Both the position numbers and the translations under genes were made by a program. Below the pieces are notes generated by a model that was not told where the DNA came from, searched no databases, and saw nothing but the letters and a program-made list of their open reading frames with translations. From Clostridiaceae bacterium (GTDB lineage Bacteria; Bacillota; Clostridia; Oscillospirales; Acutalibacteraceae), in assembly GCA_016285645.1 (NCBI GenBank), contig JAEERC010000008.1, positions 1-51,730 on the forward strand: a stretch of 51,730 nucleotides of DNA, read 5' to 3'. Of this stretch, positions 40,424 to 47,918 are shown piece by piece; position 1 is the first letter of the stretch; each line of letters starts with the position of its first letter.

Positions 40424-41347
40424 TTATTCGGTGAGATCCCTTTCCATGTCAACGCAGACTAAGTCGGGAAGGTTATTGAAGCGCATCGGGAACTCCCTGT
40501 CCGTGCCGAGACCGGCGGAAACAATGCTTGATTTGTAGCCGTTCTCGTCGTGGTCGAACTTGCCCTTCGAATACTTTGAGAAATAAGCGCCGTCAATTCC
40601 GAAGAAGCCGCCGAAAACGGGCACTCTCACAATACCGCCCAGGGTGTGGCCGCTCAGGGTGAGATCAACATTCCAGTTGCTGATATAGCCGTAGTTGAGA
40701 AGCCCCTTGCCGTCGTGGGTGAGAAGGATTTTGACCTTGTCGGTAAAGCAGAAGTCGTTCATAAAGGTCTGCGCCTTGCCGTAGGTGACATCGCCGGGGT
40801 TCAGGTCGCCGTAAACTCCGCCTATGCGCAGCTCAAGCGGCTTTATCTCGTTGGGAATGGTGATATCCTCGTATTTGCATTCGAGCACATTTGCGCCCGC
40901 GTCTTTGAGTTTTTTGAGCAGACCGTTGCCGTATTCGGCTATATAGTCGTTCTCCGTGTCGCCGAGGGCGTAAAAAATCGGGGCGTTCGGGACGAGTTCC
41001 TTTAACTGACCGAGCAGGTCGCAGAGGGCGTCAACATCGGTCTCGGTCGCGTACGCGGGGAGCATATCGCCCGTAACCGCGATTATATCCGGCTTGAGAA
41101 TGCCTATTGAATCAATGAGTTTTTTGTTCTGCTTGCCGAAGGATTTGCCGTAGAGGTCGGAGAGCTGAACAATTCTCGCCTGGCTGGTGAGTTTGGATGA
41201 TTTGTAGGTGTAGTAGTCCGGGTAGAGCCATCTCTTTGAAAGCTCCACGCTCACGATTGAGGCGACAACAAGTATGAGTATGATTGAGAGAATCGTTATT
41301 CTCGCTCTGCTCTCGCTGCTCGAGCGCCTGACTTTAACTTTTGCCAT
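40424..41347 (-). CDS. Membrane-anchored metallophosphoesterase-like protein with altered active site
   Basis: The 307-aa protein has an N-terminal membrane anchor (about residues 18-35; ILSIILILVVASIVSVEL) and a YkuE-like phosphoesterase fold. The family motifs are recognisable but changed. DLHG reads DLYG (Tyr66), GNHE reads GDTE (Asp130, Thr131) and GHxHGGQ reads GHTLGGI (Leu236). Asp64, the VTGDML Asp, the THDG His and His234 remain. It may have lost or altered its metal centre. AACGGAGG precedes ATG at 41347. It is monocistronic with a perfect consensus promoter, so it is well expressed and not a decaying gene. Function unknown. Confidence 0.85.
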   Translation of the reverse strand: MAKVKVRRSSSESRARITILSIILILVVASIVSVELSKRWLYPDYYTYKSSKLTSQARIVQLSDLYGKSFGKQNKKLIDSIGILKPDIIAVTGDMLPAYATETDVDALCDLLGQLKELVPNAPIFYALGDTENDYIAEYGNGLLKKLKDAGANVLECKYEDITIPNEIKPLELRIGGVYGDLNPGDVTYGKAQTFMNDFCFTDKVKILLTHDGKGLLNYGYISNWNVDLTLSGHTLGGIVRVPVFGGFFGIDGAYFSKYSKGKFDHDENGYKSSIVSAGLGTDREFPMRFNNLPDLVCVDMERDLTE

Positions 41348-41399
41348 GGTTAAACCTCCGTTTAATCATTAAAACATTCAATGGATATCTTACGCGTAT

Positions 41400-41428
41400 A
41401 TTATAAGGTGAACAGCCCTGTTTGTCAA
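41400..41428 (-). promoter_or_regulatory. Consensus promoter of the phosphoesterase-like gene
   Basis: On the minus strand, TTGACA (41428-41423), a 17-bp spacer and TATAAT (41405-41400): both boxes exact. Confidence 0.93.
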
Positions 41429-41477
41429 CAAATTCGGGCAATCTGTCAATGCTTTTAATTGTATTAAAGAAAAATAA

Positions 41478-42785
41478 TCAGAGAATATCGATATATTCGC
41501 CGCTGAGCGCCTTGTTCATGCTGCGCACGGCGCAGAATTTGCCGCACATGCTGCAGGTGTCGCTGTGGTCGTCCTCGGGCAAGCGCGCGTCGCGAATGGC
41601 TTTGGCGGTCGCGGGGTCGAGGGCGCAGGCGAACTGCGCGTCCCAGTCAAGCGCCCTGCGGGCATCCGCCATTTTGTCGTCAATATCCCTCGCGCCGGGA
41701 ATACCCTTGGCAATGTCGGCGGCGTGGGCGGCGATTTTTGAGGCGATTATACCCTGCTTTACATCCTCAACATTGGGCAGGGCAAGATGCTCCGCCGGCG
41801 TTACATAGCAGAGGAAGGCGGCTCCGCTCATAGCGGCAATGGCGCCTCCTATGGCGGAGGTTATGTGGTCGTAGCCGGGTGCGATATCCGTAACAAGGGG
41901 GCCGAGCACATAAAACGGCGCGCCCATGCAGATTGTCTGCTGAACCTTCATATTCGCGGCAATCTGATCCATCGGAACATGACCGGGACCCTCTACCATA
42001 ATCTGAACATTGTGCTCCCACGCGCGTTTTGTAAGTTCGCCAAGGCGCACAAGCTCCTCAATCTGGCACACATCGGTGGCGTCCGCAAGGCAGCCCGGTC
42101 TGCAGGCATCGCCCAGCGAAATGGTAACATCGTGTTCCTCGCATATATCGAGAATCTCATCGTAATACTCATAGAACGGGTTTTCCTCGCCCGTCATGCA
42201 CATCCACGCGAAAACAAGACTGCCGCCGCGGCTGACAATGTTCATTTTGCGCTTGTGGTTCTTTATCTGGTCAATCGTTTTGCGGGTGATTCCGCAGTGG
42301 AGCGTCACAAAGTCAACGCCGTCCTCGGCGTGAAGGCGCACCACATCCACAAAATCCTTCGCAGTTAGGGTCGAAAGATCGCGCTGATAGTGAATAACGC
42401 TGTCGTACACGGGCACGGTGCCTATCATGGCGGGGCATTCGCCCGTAAGTTTTCTGCGGAAGGGCTGAGTGTCGCCGTGGCTTGAAAGATCCATTATTCC
42501 CTCGGCTCCGAGCTCGACTGCGCTCATAACCTTCTGCATTTCGATATTGTAATCCTTGCAGTCCCTCGAAACGCCTAAATTCACGTTGATTTTCGTGCGA
42601 AGCATACTGCCCACACCCTCGGGTGAGAGGCAGGTGTGATGCTTGTTCGCGGGAATGGCGACCTTGCCCTGCGCGACCAGTTCCATAAGCCGTTCAACCG
42701 GCATTTTTTCCTTTTCTGCAACTGTTTTTATCTGCGGGGTAACGACGCCTTTCCTCGCGGCATCCATCTGAGTTGTGTACTCCAT
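41478..42785 (-). CDS. thiC: Phosphomethylpyrimidine synthase
   Basis: The 435-aa radical-SAM enzyme turns aminoimidazole ribotide into hydroxymethylpyrimidine phosphate for thiamine synthesis. The conserved core includes [26 protein letters not shown] and [19 protein letters not shown]. The C-terminal [11 protein letters not shown] holds the CxxCxxxxC cysteines for the 4Fe-4S cluster. CGGAGGAATCTGTT precedes ATG at 42785. It stands alone, without other thi genes in the window, under a TPP riboswitch. Confidence 0.98.
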   Translation of the reverse strand: MEYTTQMDAARKGVVTPQIKTVAEKEKMPVERLMELVAQGKVAIPANKHHTCLSPEGVGSMLRTKINVNLGVSRDCKDYNIEMQKVMSAVELGAEGIMDLSSHGDTQPFRRKLTGECPAMIGTVPVYDSVIHYQRDLSTLTAKDFVDVVRLHAEDGVDFVTLHCGITRKTIDQIKNHKRKMNIVSRGGSLVFAWMCMTGEENPFYEYYDEILDICEEHDVTISLGDACRPGCLADATDVCQIEELVRLGELTKRAWEHNVQIMVEGPGHVPMDQIAANMKVQQTICMGAPFYVLGPLVTDIAPGYDHITSAIGGAIAAMSGAAFLCYVTPAEHLALPNVEDVKQGIIASKIAAHAADIAKGIPGARDIDDKMADARRALDWDAQFACALDPATAKAIRDARLPEDDHSDTCSMCGKFCAVRSMNKALSGEYIDIL

Positions 42786-42845
42786 AACAGATTCCTCCGA
42801 GAAATAATTTAAGCAGAGAGTGGTGTCCCCGGTCTGCCGTGCAAA

Positions 42846-42875
42846 TAAAAAGCGGTACGCCCGTAAAGCATACCG
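42846..42875 (-). terminator. Riboswitch-controlled terminator before thiC
   Basis: On the minus strand, CGGTATGC-type arms (42875 to 42853, one wobble) around a short loop are followed by CTTTTTATTT. It lies just after the TPP aptamer, so TPP binding probably allows this hairpin to form. Confidence 0.85.
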
Positions 42876-42884
42876 TAAAAAAGT

Positions 42885-42964
42885 ATGTCCCTACGCCGGC
42901 ATTATCCGGATCAGGTTACGGGTCGGAGCGCACGCTCCCTCTCAGCCGCCTGGCAGCTCCCCTT
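42885..42964 (-). promoter_or_regulatory. TPP riboswitch aptamer (thi box)
   Basis: The minus strand carries the conserved thi-box segments in order: GGGGAGCTG, GGCTGAGAGGG, GACCCGTAACCTGATCCGG and ATAATGCCGGCGTAGGGA. It lies between the thiC promoter and a terminator, so it should stop transcription of thiC when thiamine pyrophosphate is plentiful. Confidence 0.97.
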
Positions 42965-42980
42965 TTTATTTGTCCGCATT

Positions 42981-43009
42981 ATTATACACCGCGGCGCCCC
43001 CGCCGTCAA
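42981..43009 (-). promoter_or_regulatory. Promoter of thiC
   Basis: On the minus strand, TTGACG (43009-43004), a 17-bp spacer and TATAAT (42986-42981), starting about 10 bp before the riboswitch. Confidence 0.88.
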
Positions 43010-43017
43010 GCACGCAG

Positions 43018-43200
43018 TTTATATTAATGAGTAATGAGCAGGGAGAAATGAGTAATTATGGGAGGGCTTCGCCCTCACCTGTTTTAAGTCCTCACGGACA
43101 TCCTTGTTGCGGGCGGATAATATCCGCCCCTACGGTTACAACAAAATTCATACCGCACGCAGGGTAAGGATTTCTCCCGTAATTTCTCACTCATAACTGA
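43018..43200. repeat. Intergenic palindromic repeat island 2
   Basis: No gene is seen. The stretch contains ATGAGTAATGAGCAGGGAG, GGGCTTCGCCC, and the palindrome GGGCGGATAATATCCGCCC (43111-43129) followed by CTACGG. It ends CTCATAACTGAAAAAACCGC, next to the glycosyltransferase terminator. The 30-bp block around the GGGCGGAT palindrome recurs in inverted form at 51701-51730 with two differences. Confidence 0.78.
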
Positions 43201-43224
43201 AAAAACCGCTCCGAAGAGCGGTTT
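43197..43224 (-). terminator. Terminator of the pilus/glycosyltransferase transcript
   Basis: Nine-base perfect arms (43203-43211 and 43216-43224) with a CGAA loop are followed on the minus strand by a run of T. Confidence 0.88.
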
Positions 43225-43225
43225 G

Positions 43226-43978
43226 TTATCTGTGATTATCATTATAATCATAAAACATTTCGTCGATGAGGGCGTCGTATTCCTCGGGCTTGCCGAGCGC
43301 GGATTTTATCATCGGCACGGCGTTTTTGAACGCGAGTTTGAAATAGAGCCAGTCATCGCCCGCGTCGTCATATTTCCTTGTGGAATTTATAAGGGCGTTG
43401 TAACCGAGCACGCCGAACTTTTTGCCCTGTTTTTTCCCGTAATCCTTTATCGCCTTCGCGGTGGCTATATCCTCCATGGAGCGCTTGTCAACAAAGCCGC
43501 CCACGGCGTCAAAGGTCTCGCGCTCTGCCCAGATTATGCCGGCGTAAACGCCGGTTGCCTTAAAGCCCGCGCGGCACATATAATCGTTTAACATAAGCGG
43601 GAAGGACTCCCTCTCGAATCTTATGGGCGCTCCCCCGCCGATGTATTTTCCGCTTTTTATTTTAGCGTAAATCTCCGCGAGAGTGCCGGGAGTCATACGG
43701 TTGTCGCAGTCGATGGTCACGATTATTTCGCCGCCGGATTCCTTTATGCCCGCGTTTCTCACAAGGGCTATGCATCTGTCCTCGTTTATAACGGTCTTCG
43801 CGCCGCACTCAAGGGCAATCTCACGGGTTCTGTCGGTGCATCTGTTGCACACAACCACAATTTCGGTTGTGCCTTTGAAGCAGGCGTCCGCCTGCCTTAT
43901 CGATTCAATGCATCTTCTGACATATTTTTCCTCGTTGTGCGCGGGAACGATGACGGAAATATCGTAAGCGTATTTCAT
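43226..43978 (-). CDS. Family 2 glycosyltransferase
   Basis: The 250-aa protein has the GT-A start ISVIVPAHNEEKYVRRCIES, the sugar-nucleotide site with VTIDCDNRMTPGT (DxD type, near residue 88) and an acceptor part with GGFVDKRSMEDIATAK. It is probably membrane-associated and transfers an unknown sugar. ATG at 43978 follows GGGAGGG. It starts 22 bp after the second sortase gene and is followed by the strong terminator, so it is likely the last gene of the pilus transcript and might act on cell-wall or pilus glycans (inference). Confidence 0.88.
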   Translation of the reverse strand: MKYAYDISVIVPAHNEEKYVRRCIESIRQADACFKGTTEIVVVCNRCTDRTREIALECGAKTVINEDRCIALVRNAGIKESGGEIIVTIDCDNRMTPGTLAEIYAKIKSGKYIGGGAPIRFERESFPLMLNDYMCRAGFKATGVYAGIIWAERETFDAVGGFVDKRSMEDIATAKAIKDYGKKQGKKFGVLGYNALINSTRKYDDAGDDWLYFKLAFKNAVPMIKSALGKPEEYDALIDEMFYDYNDNHR

Positions 43979-44000
43979 AAGCCCTCCCGTTTTGCGGAGT

Positions 44001-44621
44001 TTAACTCTCCTCAACCGTCCTTATCAGGCGGGCGGTCACCCTCGCCCTGCCGTTGTAGGTGCAGGTGAAAAGGGTCATATCCCAGTCGCCCTCCGCCTTC
44101 ATGGCGTCGGAATCATAGCGGTCTATATCCTCAAGATAGCGCACTTTATATGTATATGTCAAGTGGTTGGCGTCTGTGAAATAGACTATGTCGCCCGCTG
44201 TGAGCGTGCCGAGGCGCCCGAAATGGCTGCGGTAGTTGTGGGCGCAGATTATCATTGAGCCGTCCTCAAGGTTGCCCGTATAGCGGCAGGGCGACACCTT
44301 GAGCTTGTCAAGCGACCAGTCCGCCTGCACGGGCAGGGTGACGCCGAGTTTCGGAACGGAGACTATTCCGATATACTTCACGCCGTCAATCTCAACCTCG
44401 GGCATCTTCTCCTCTGAATCCTGCGCGGGCACGGCGATAACGGCGTTTTCATCCGCCGCCTCAAGCACCTGCTCAACGAGTTTCTGCGCCGTGTCGCCCG
44501 CTTTTTTGTCGGACATACTGTTAAAGAGGAAAAGCGCCCCCGCGGCAAGAATCATAATCAACCCTGCCGCCATGAGCGCTATACCCGTTTTATTCTGTTT
44601 CTTTTTTCTTGTTTCTTCCAT
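44001..44621 (-). CDS. Sortase, probably the anchoring (class B/D-like) enzyme
   Basis: The 206-aa transpeptidase has an N-terminal membrane anchor (about 13-33; IALMAAGLIMILAAGALFLF). The sortase core has His128 (ICAHNYRSHFG), Cys187 (TLFTCTYNGRARVTARL) and the Arg after it. It differs from the class C sortase upstream and lacks a C-terminal membrane helix, so it may be the enzyme that fixes finished pili to the wall. The class call is uncertain. It overlaps the minor pilin gene by 32 bp. Confidence 0.88.
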   Translation of the reverse strand: MEETRKKKQNKTGIALMAAGLIMILAAGALFLFNSMSDKKAGDTAQKLVEQVLEAADENAVIAVPAQDSEEKMPEVEIDGVKYIGIVSVPKLGVTLPVQADWSLDKLKVSPCRYTGNLEDGSMIICAHNYRSHFGRLGTLTAGDIVYFTDANHLTYTYKVRYLEDIDRYDSDAMKAEGDWDMTLFTCTYNGRARVTARLIRTVEES

Positions 44622-45429
44622 AAATCAGATATCCTGCCGCGAACAGAATTACTCCGCCGAAACCGAGAATCGGAATGGGGTACTGAAGCATGCCTGTCTG
44701 CGGAAGCTTTTCACTGTCTGTCTTTCCGGAATCGCCCTCACCGCTCCTGCTTGTGGCGTGGTAAACGTTGCCCGAGGGTGAGCCGCCCGTTGAGAACGAG
44801 CCGCCGTCGTTATTTCCGCCGGGTGAAGGCGGGTTGACGGTTATTATTCCGCCGCCCGAATATCCGCCGGGCTCGGTAGTCGGCTGTGTCGGCTGAGGAG
44901 TCGTGGGGGACTCGGGGTCGGTGGGAGGTTCGGGGTTTGTGGGCTCTTCATAGTCGAATTTCGGCTCCGCTGTTACGCTGTAATCCCATTCTCCGCTGTT
45001 CTGCGCGTCAACGGGGACGCTCACGAGGAAGGGCTCAAACAGGTTGTCCTGCGAGCAGACAAGATAAACGCCGAGTTCACAGGGGTTTATGACCGCCCTG
45101 CCGTTTGAATCGCTTGTAACAGTCTGAGCGGATGCCGAATTTGTCTTCGCCGTTTGAGCGAATTTCGAAGCCGCGTCTTCCTTGGGGTTTATAACAGTGA
45201 GTCCCGCGCTCTTGTACGGCTCATCCGTGCTGAAGAGCGGCGCGTTGTCCGTGCCGACCTCGGCGGAGCCTACCTTGTAAATCTTCAGAGCCTTGCCGGC
45301 CACGGGTTTTTCATCCGTACGGCTTATGAGTTTAACGGTGAGACTGCCCGAATCGGCTGCGAATGCGGCAATAAACAGTACCTGCATAACAAGCAGAACC
45401 GCAAGAATAATCTTTACTGTTTTCTTCAT
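44590..45429 (-). CDS. LPxTG minor pilin / surface protein
   Basis: The 279-aa protein has a signal peptide (MKKTVKIILAVLLVMQVLF) and an N-terminal SpaA/Cna-B-like domain (about 27-160). A Pro/Thr/Glu-rich spacer (NPEPPTDPESPTTPQPTQP) follows, then a Gly/Ser-rich part and the sorting signal LPQTG with a hydrophobic helix and KKK tail. It is likely the base or ancillary pilin. Its ATG at 45429 overlaps the class C sortase stop (ATGA). Confidence 0.88.
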   Translation of the reverse strand: MKKTVKIILAVLLVMQVLFIAAFAADSGSLTVKLISRTDEKPVAGKALKIYKVGSAEVGTDNAPLFSTDEPYKSAGLTVINPKEDAASKFAQTAKTNSASAQTVTSDSNGRAVINPCELGVYLVCSQDNLFEPFLVSVPVDAQNSGEWDYSVTAEPKFDYEEPTNPEPPTDPESPTTPQPTQPTTEPGGYSGGGIITVNPPSPGGNNDGGSFSTGGSPSGNVYHATSRSGEGDSGKTDSEKLPQTGMLQYPIPILGFGGVILFAAGYLIYGRNKKKETE

Positions 45430-46271
45430 TCGCTCACCTCTTTCTTTTTCTGTTTCTTTCTGACGACCAGCGCGGCGATGAATATGACTGTCAGCGCGGG
45501 CGCGCCGGCATAGACCGCTATCTGTTCGACTGTGATTGTTTTTCTCTCGCTGACCTTAGCCGTTTCCGCCTCTTCAACGGTGCTGTCGTAGGGCACGCGG
45601 GTGCCTCTTATTAACAGGCGGTGCGTGTTTATGCCGTAAGGCGTGCAGGTGACGAGAGTGACATGGTCCTCGCCCTTGATTATCTGTAAATCCTGCGTGT
45701 CGGCAGGCAGAACGGTTTTAATCTGATCGACCTTATAAGCGAGAATATCGTCGAGAATATAGATGAAAAAGTAATCTCCGATCTGTACCTTGTCAAGATC
45801 CGTGAACAACTTCGCCGAGGGCAGACCCCTGTGGCCGCTTAAGACGGCGTGGGTGCCGTTTCCGCCTACGGGAAGCGAGGTTGTGGGCACGTGACCCACA
45901 CCCGATTGAAGCACGGTTTCATCCGTTGTGTGGTAAATCGGCAGGCGCAGGTCAATGGCTTCAATTTTGAGATAGCCCATCATACCGTTGCCCGAGGGAT
46001 TCATCGCGCTGTGATAACTGCTGTTGCCCTCAAGATCCTTTTTATCGCGCGGAAACTCGTTGGAAGTTATGTCGAGGTTGTAAATGCGCGCGTCGGCGAG
46101 AATCTGACGGAAATCCGTTTTTGTCATCTGCGCCACGGTTTTTTCATAGTTGTTGATGGCGACAGTCTGGTGCGCCTTGTTTATAAGGTCGCTGACGGTC
46201 GGGTACATCATAAGCCCGAGCCCGACAAGAAAAACTGCTATGAGAATTATCGTTGATAATCGTTTTTTCAT
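45426..46271 (-). CDS. Class C (pilus-polymerising) sortase
   Basis: The 281-aa enzyme joins pilins through lysine isopeptide bonds. It has an N-terminal helix (about 6-24), the catalytic His147 (VLSGHRGLPSAKLF), Cys209 in TLVTCTPYGINTHRLL and the Arg of HRLLIRG. A C-terminal membrane helix with KKQKKK typical of class C is present. I do not see the DPW-type lid motif clearly. ATG at 46271 follows GGAG. It lies about 100 bp after the major pilin, separated by a hairpin. Confidence 0.93.
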   Translation of the reverse strand: MKKRLSTIILIAVFLVGLGLMMYPTVSDLINKAHQTVAINNYEKTVAQMTKTDFRQILADARIYNLDITSNEFPRDKKDLEGNSSYHSAMNPSGNGMMGYLKIEAIDLRLPIYHTTDETVLQSGVGHVPTTSLPVGGNGTHAVLSGHRGLPSAKLFTDLDKVQIGDYFFIYILDDILAYKVDQIKTVLPADTQDLQIIKGEDHVTLVTCTPYGINTHRLLIRGTRVPYDSTVEEAETAKVSERKTITVEQIAVYAGAPALTVIFIAALVVRKKQKKKEVSE

Positions 46272-46296
46272 GGTTTCTCCAGTGCTCAACGCTTAT

Positions 46297-46345
46297 GATA
46301 TATCCGACCCTGCCCGGAAATTAATCCGGGCAAGGTTTATATATC
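46297..46345 (-). promoter_or_regulatory. Intercistronic hairpin between major pilin and sortase
   Basis: Inner arms TGCCCGGA/TCCGGGCA (46311-46318 and 46325-46332) and outer arms GATATAT/ATATATC (46297-46303 and 46339-46345) form an extended stem with no U-tract. It could stabilise the upstream pilin mRNA and lower expression of the genes after it. Confidence 0.6.
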
Positions 46346-46373
46346 GGTTAATATACTGTTTCAGGCGAAATTA

Positions 46374-47879
46374 TTATTCGCTGACAGTCTTCTTTTTCTT
46401 ATAAACTACCGCTGCAACAGCTGCAAGCATAAGAACCGCGCCGCCCGCGATGAAGAGTGTGGTGCCGATGCCGCCTGTTGAGGGAAGAATGCCGCCCGCT
46501 TTGTTGATGATGGTGGCAGTGTTGCCCGAAACGCCTGTGAGGTCGCCGTCGGAATTGTAGTTTGCGGTGATTGTGACCTCAACGGGCTCGCTGAGCTTGT
46601 TGTAGCCGTCGGGAGCTTCGGTTTCGGTGATAACATATGTGCCGGCTGCGAGGCCTTCAATCTTGATTTTACCGTCCGCATCGGAAACTACTGTTGCGTT
46701 TTCCGCTGTGGCGTCAAGAGTGGCGGATACTTTGTAAACCGTGCCGTCAAGCGCTACGGGGATATATGCGTTTGTAGCCTTATCCTGGATTGTGAACTCC
46801 GCGTCTGCAAGAGCTTCGTTGTCGGCGTTGACCTTGGTGAGCTCAAGGGAGAAGAGATAAACATTGACTTCCGTGCCGGGAGTTACGGTTGTGCTTGTGC
46901 TGTTTACATCGTTGCTGTATTCAAGCTGAGCTTCGTTGGAGTTGCCGTCAGCTGAGGGATAAACGCTCGCGTTGGCGTTTACAAGAGCGGAGTAGGAGAT
47001 GGTGATGGGATCATCCTGATCATACTGTGAAAGAGTCGAGTAGGGAACGGTGATGGTGGTAACCTGACCGTCGTATTCAACCTCGCAGGAGGATGTTACA
47101 TCAGTGGTCTTGATAACAACCTTTACGTTCTGGTCGGGTGTAAGACCCGCGCTCATGGTATCGGTTACGATGTAGGTATAATCGTCATAGCCGGTGAGGT
47201 TGGGAACGTTTGACTCAAGTGTGAATGTTATGTGGTCGTTGATTTTCGCGTCCGCGCTGTCAAGACTTACATCGCTCGCGGTGTTGTCGGCGCTGTCGCT
47301 GATGCCGGTGATTTTCTTGTCAAGGGTGGGAACCGACGCCTTGAGAATTACTTCCGCTTCGGAAGCCGCTGTTGTAAGAGCGATGTTGGCAACTGCGCTC
47401 CTGGCGGGGTCTGTAGTGTTTCCGCCGCCGTTGTCATAGACGAGATAGTAGCCGTAGTCAAGACCTGTGATTTCCGCTGTTTCGGCTGTGGCTGCGTCGG
47501 AGGTTTTGCTGTAAGCGTCCGAGCCCTTTGCCGCATAGGCGTCTCTCGCGAACCGCTGGAGCGCTTCGTCGCCGGAAATCTTTGAAACATAGGTGTAAGC
47601 CCTTGCGTCGGCGTCTTCGCCGTATGTGGCGGGGATGTTGAGGCCCGCGAAGAAGTCTTCAAAACCTTCGGCTATGGTGTAGTCATAGCTGTCTTCCGTC
47701 GGGTCATACACAACGTCAAAGATTTTATACGCCGTGTAGGTGTGGCCGACCATTGAAACCGAGTCGTTTTCATTTGTGATGGTGATTTTGCCGTCTGCCG
47801 CAAAACCGGGAGCCGCCATTGTAACAAACAGGAGCGCTGCGATAACGGCTGCGATGAGAATTCTGCTTACGTTTTTCAT
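46374..47879 (-). CDS. Major (backbone) pilin with LPSTG sorting signal
   Basis: The 501-aa protein has a signal peptide (MKNVSRILIAAVIAALLFV), several Cna-B-type beta domains that normally carry internal Lys-Asn isopeptide bonds, and a late E-box-like stretch YVITETEAPDGYNKL. The sorting signal is ILPSTGGIGTTL followed by a helix and KKKK. The probable linking Lys is in YLFSLELTKVNADNEAL, before the last domain. It should be the shaft subunit polymerised by the class C sortase. AAAGGG precedes ATG at 47879. Confidence 0.92.
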   Translation of the reverse strand: MKNVSRILIAAVIAALLFVTMAAPGFAADGKITITNENDSVSMVGHTYTAYKIFDVVYDPTEDSYDYTIAEGFEDFFAGLNIPATYGEDADARAYTYVSKISGDEALQRFARDAYAAKGSDAYSKTSDAATAETAEITGLDYGYYLVYDNGGGNTTDPARSAVANIALTTAASEAEVILKASVPTLDKKITGISDSADNTASDVSLDSADAKINDHITFTLESNVPNLTGYDDYTYIVTDTMSAGLTPDQNVKVVIKTTDVTSSCEVEYDGQVTTITVPYSTLSQYDQDDPITISYSALVNANASVYPSADGNSNEAQLEYSNDVNSTSTTVTPGTEVNVYLFSLELTKVNADNEALADAEFTIQDKATNAYIPVALDGTVYKVSATLDATAENATVVSDADGKIKIEGLAAGTYVITETEAPDGYNKLSEPVEVTITANYNSDGDLTGVSGNTATIINKAGGILPSTGGIGTTLFIAGGAVLMLAAVAAVVYKKKKTVSE

Positions 47880-47918
47880 TTTGTAACCCTTTCTGTATTT
47901 GGATTTTTATAACCTGAT

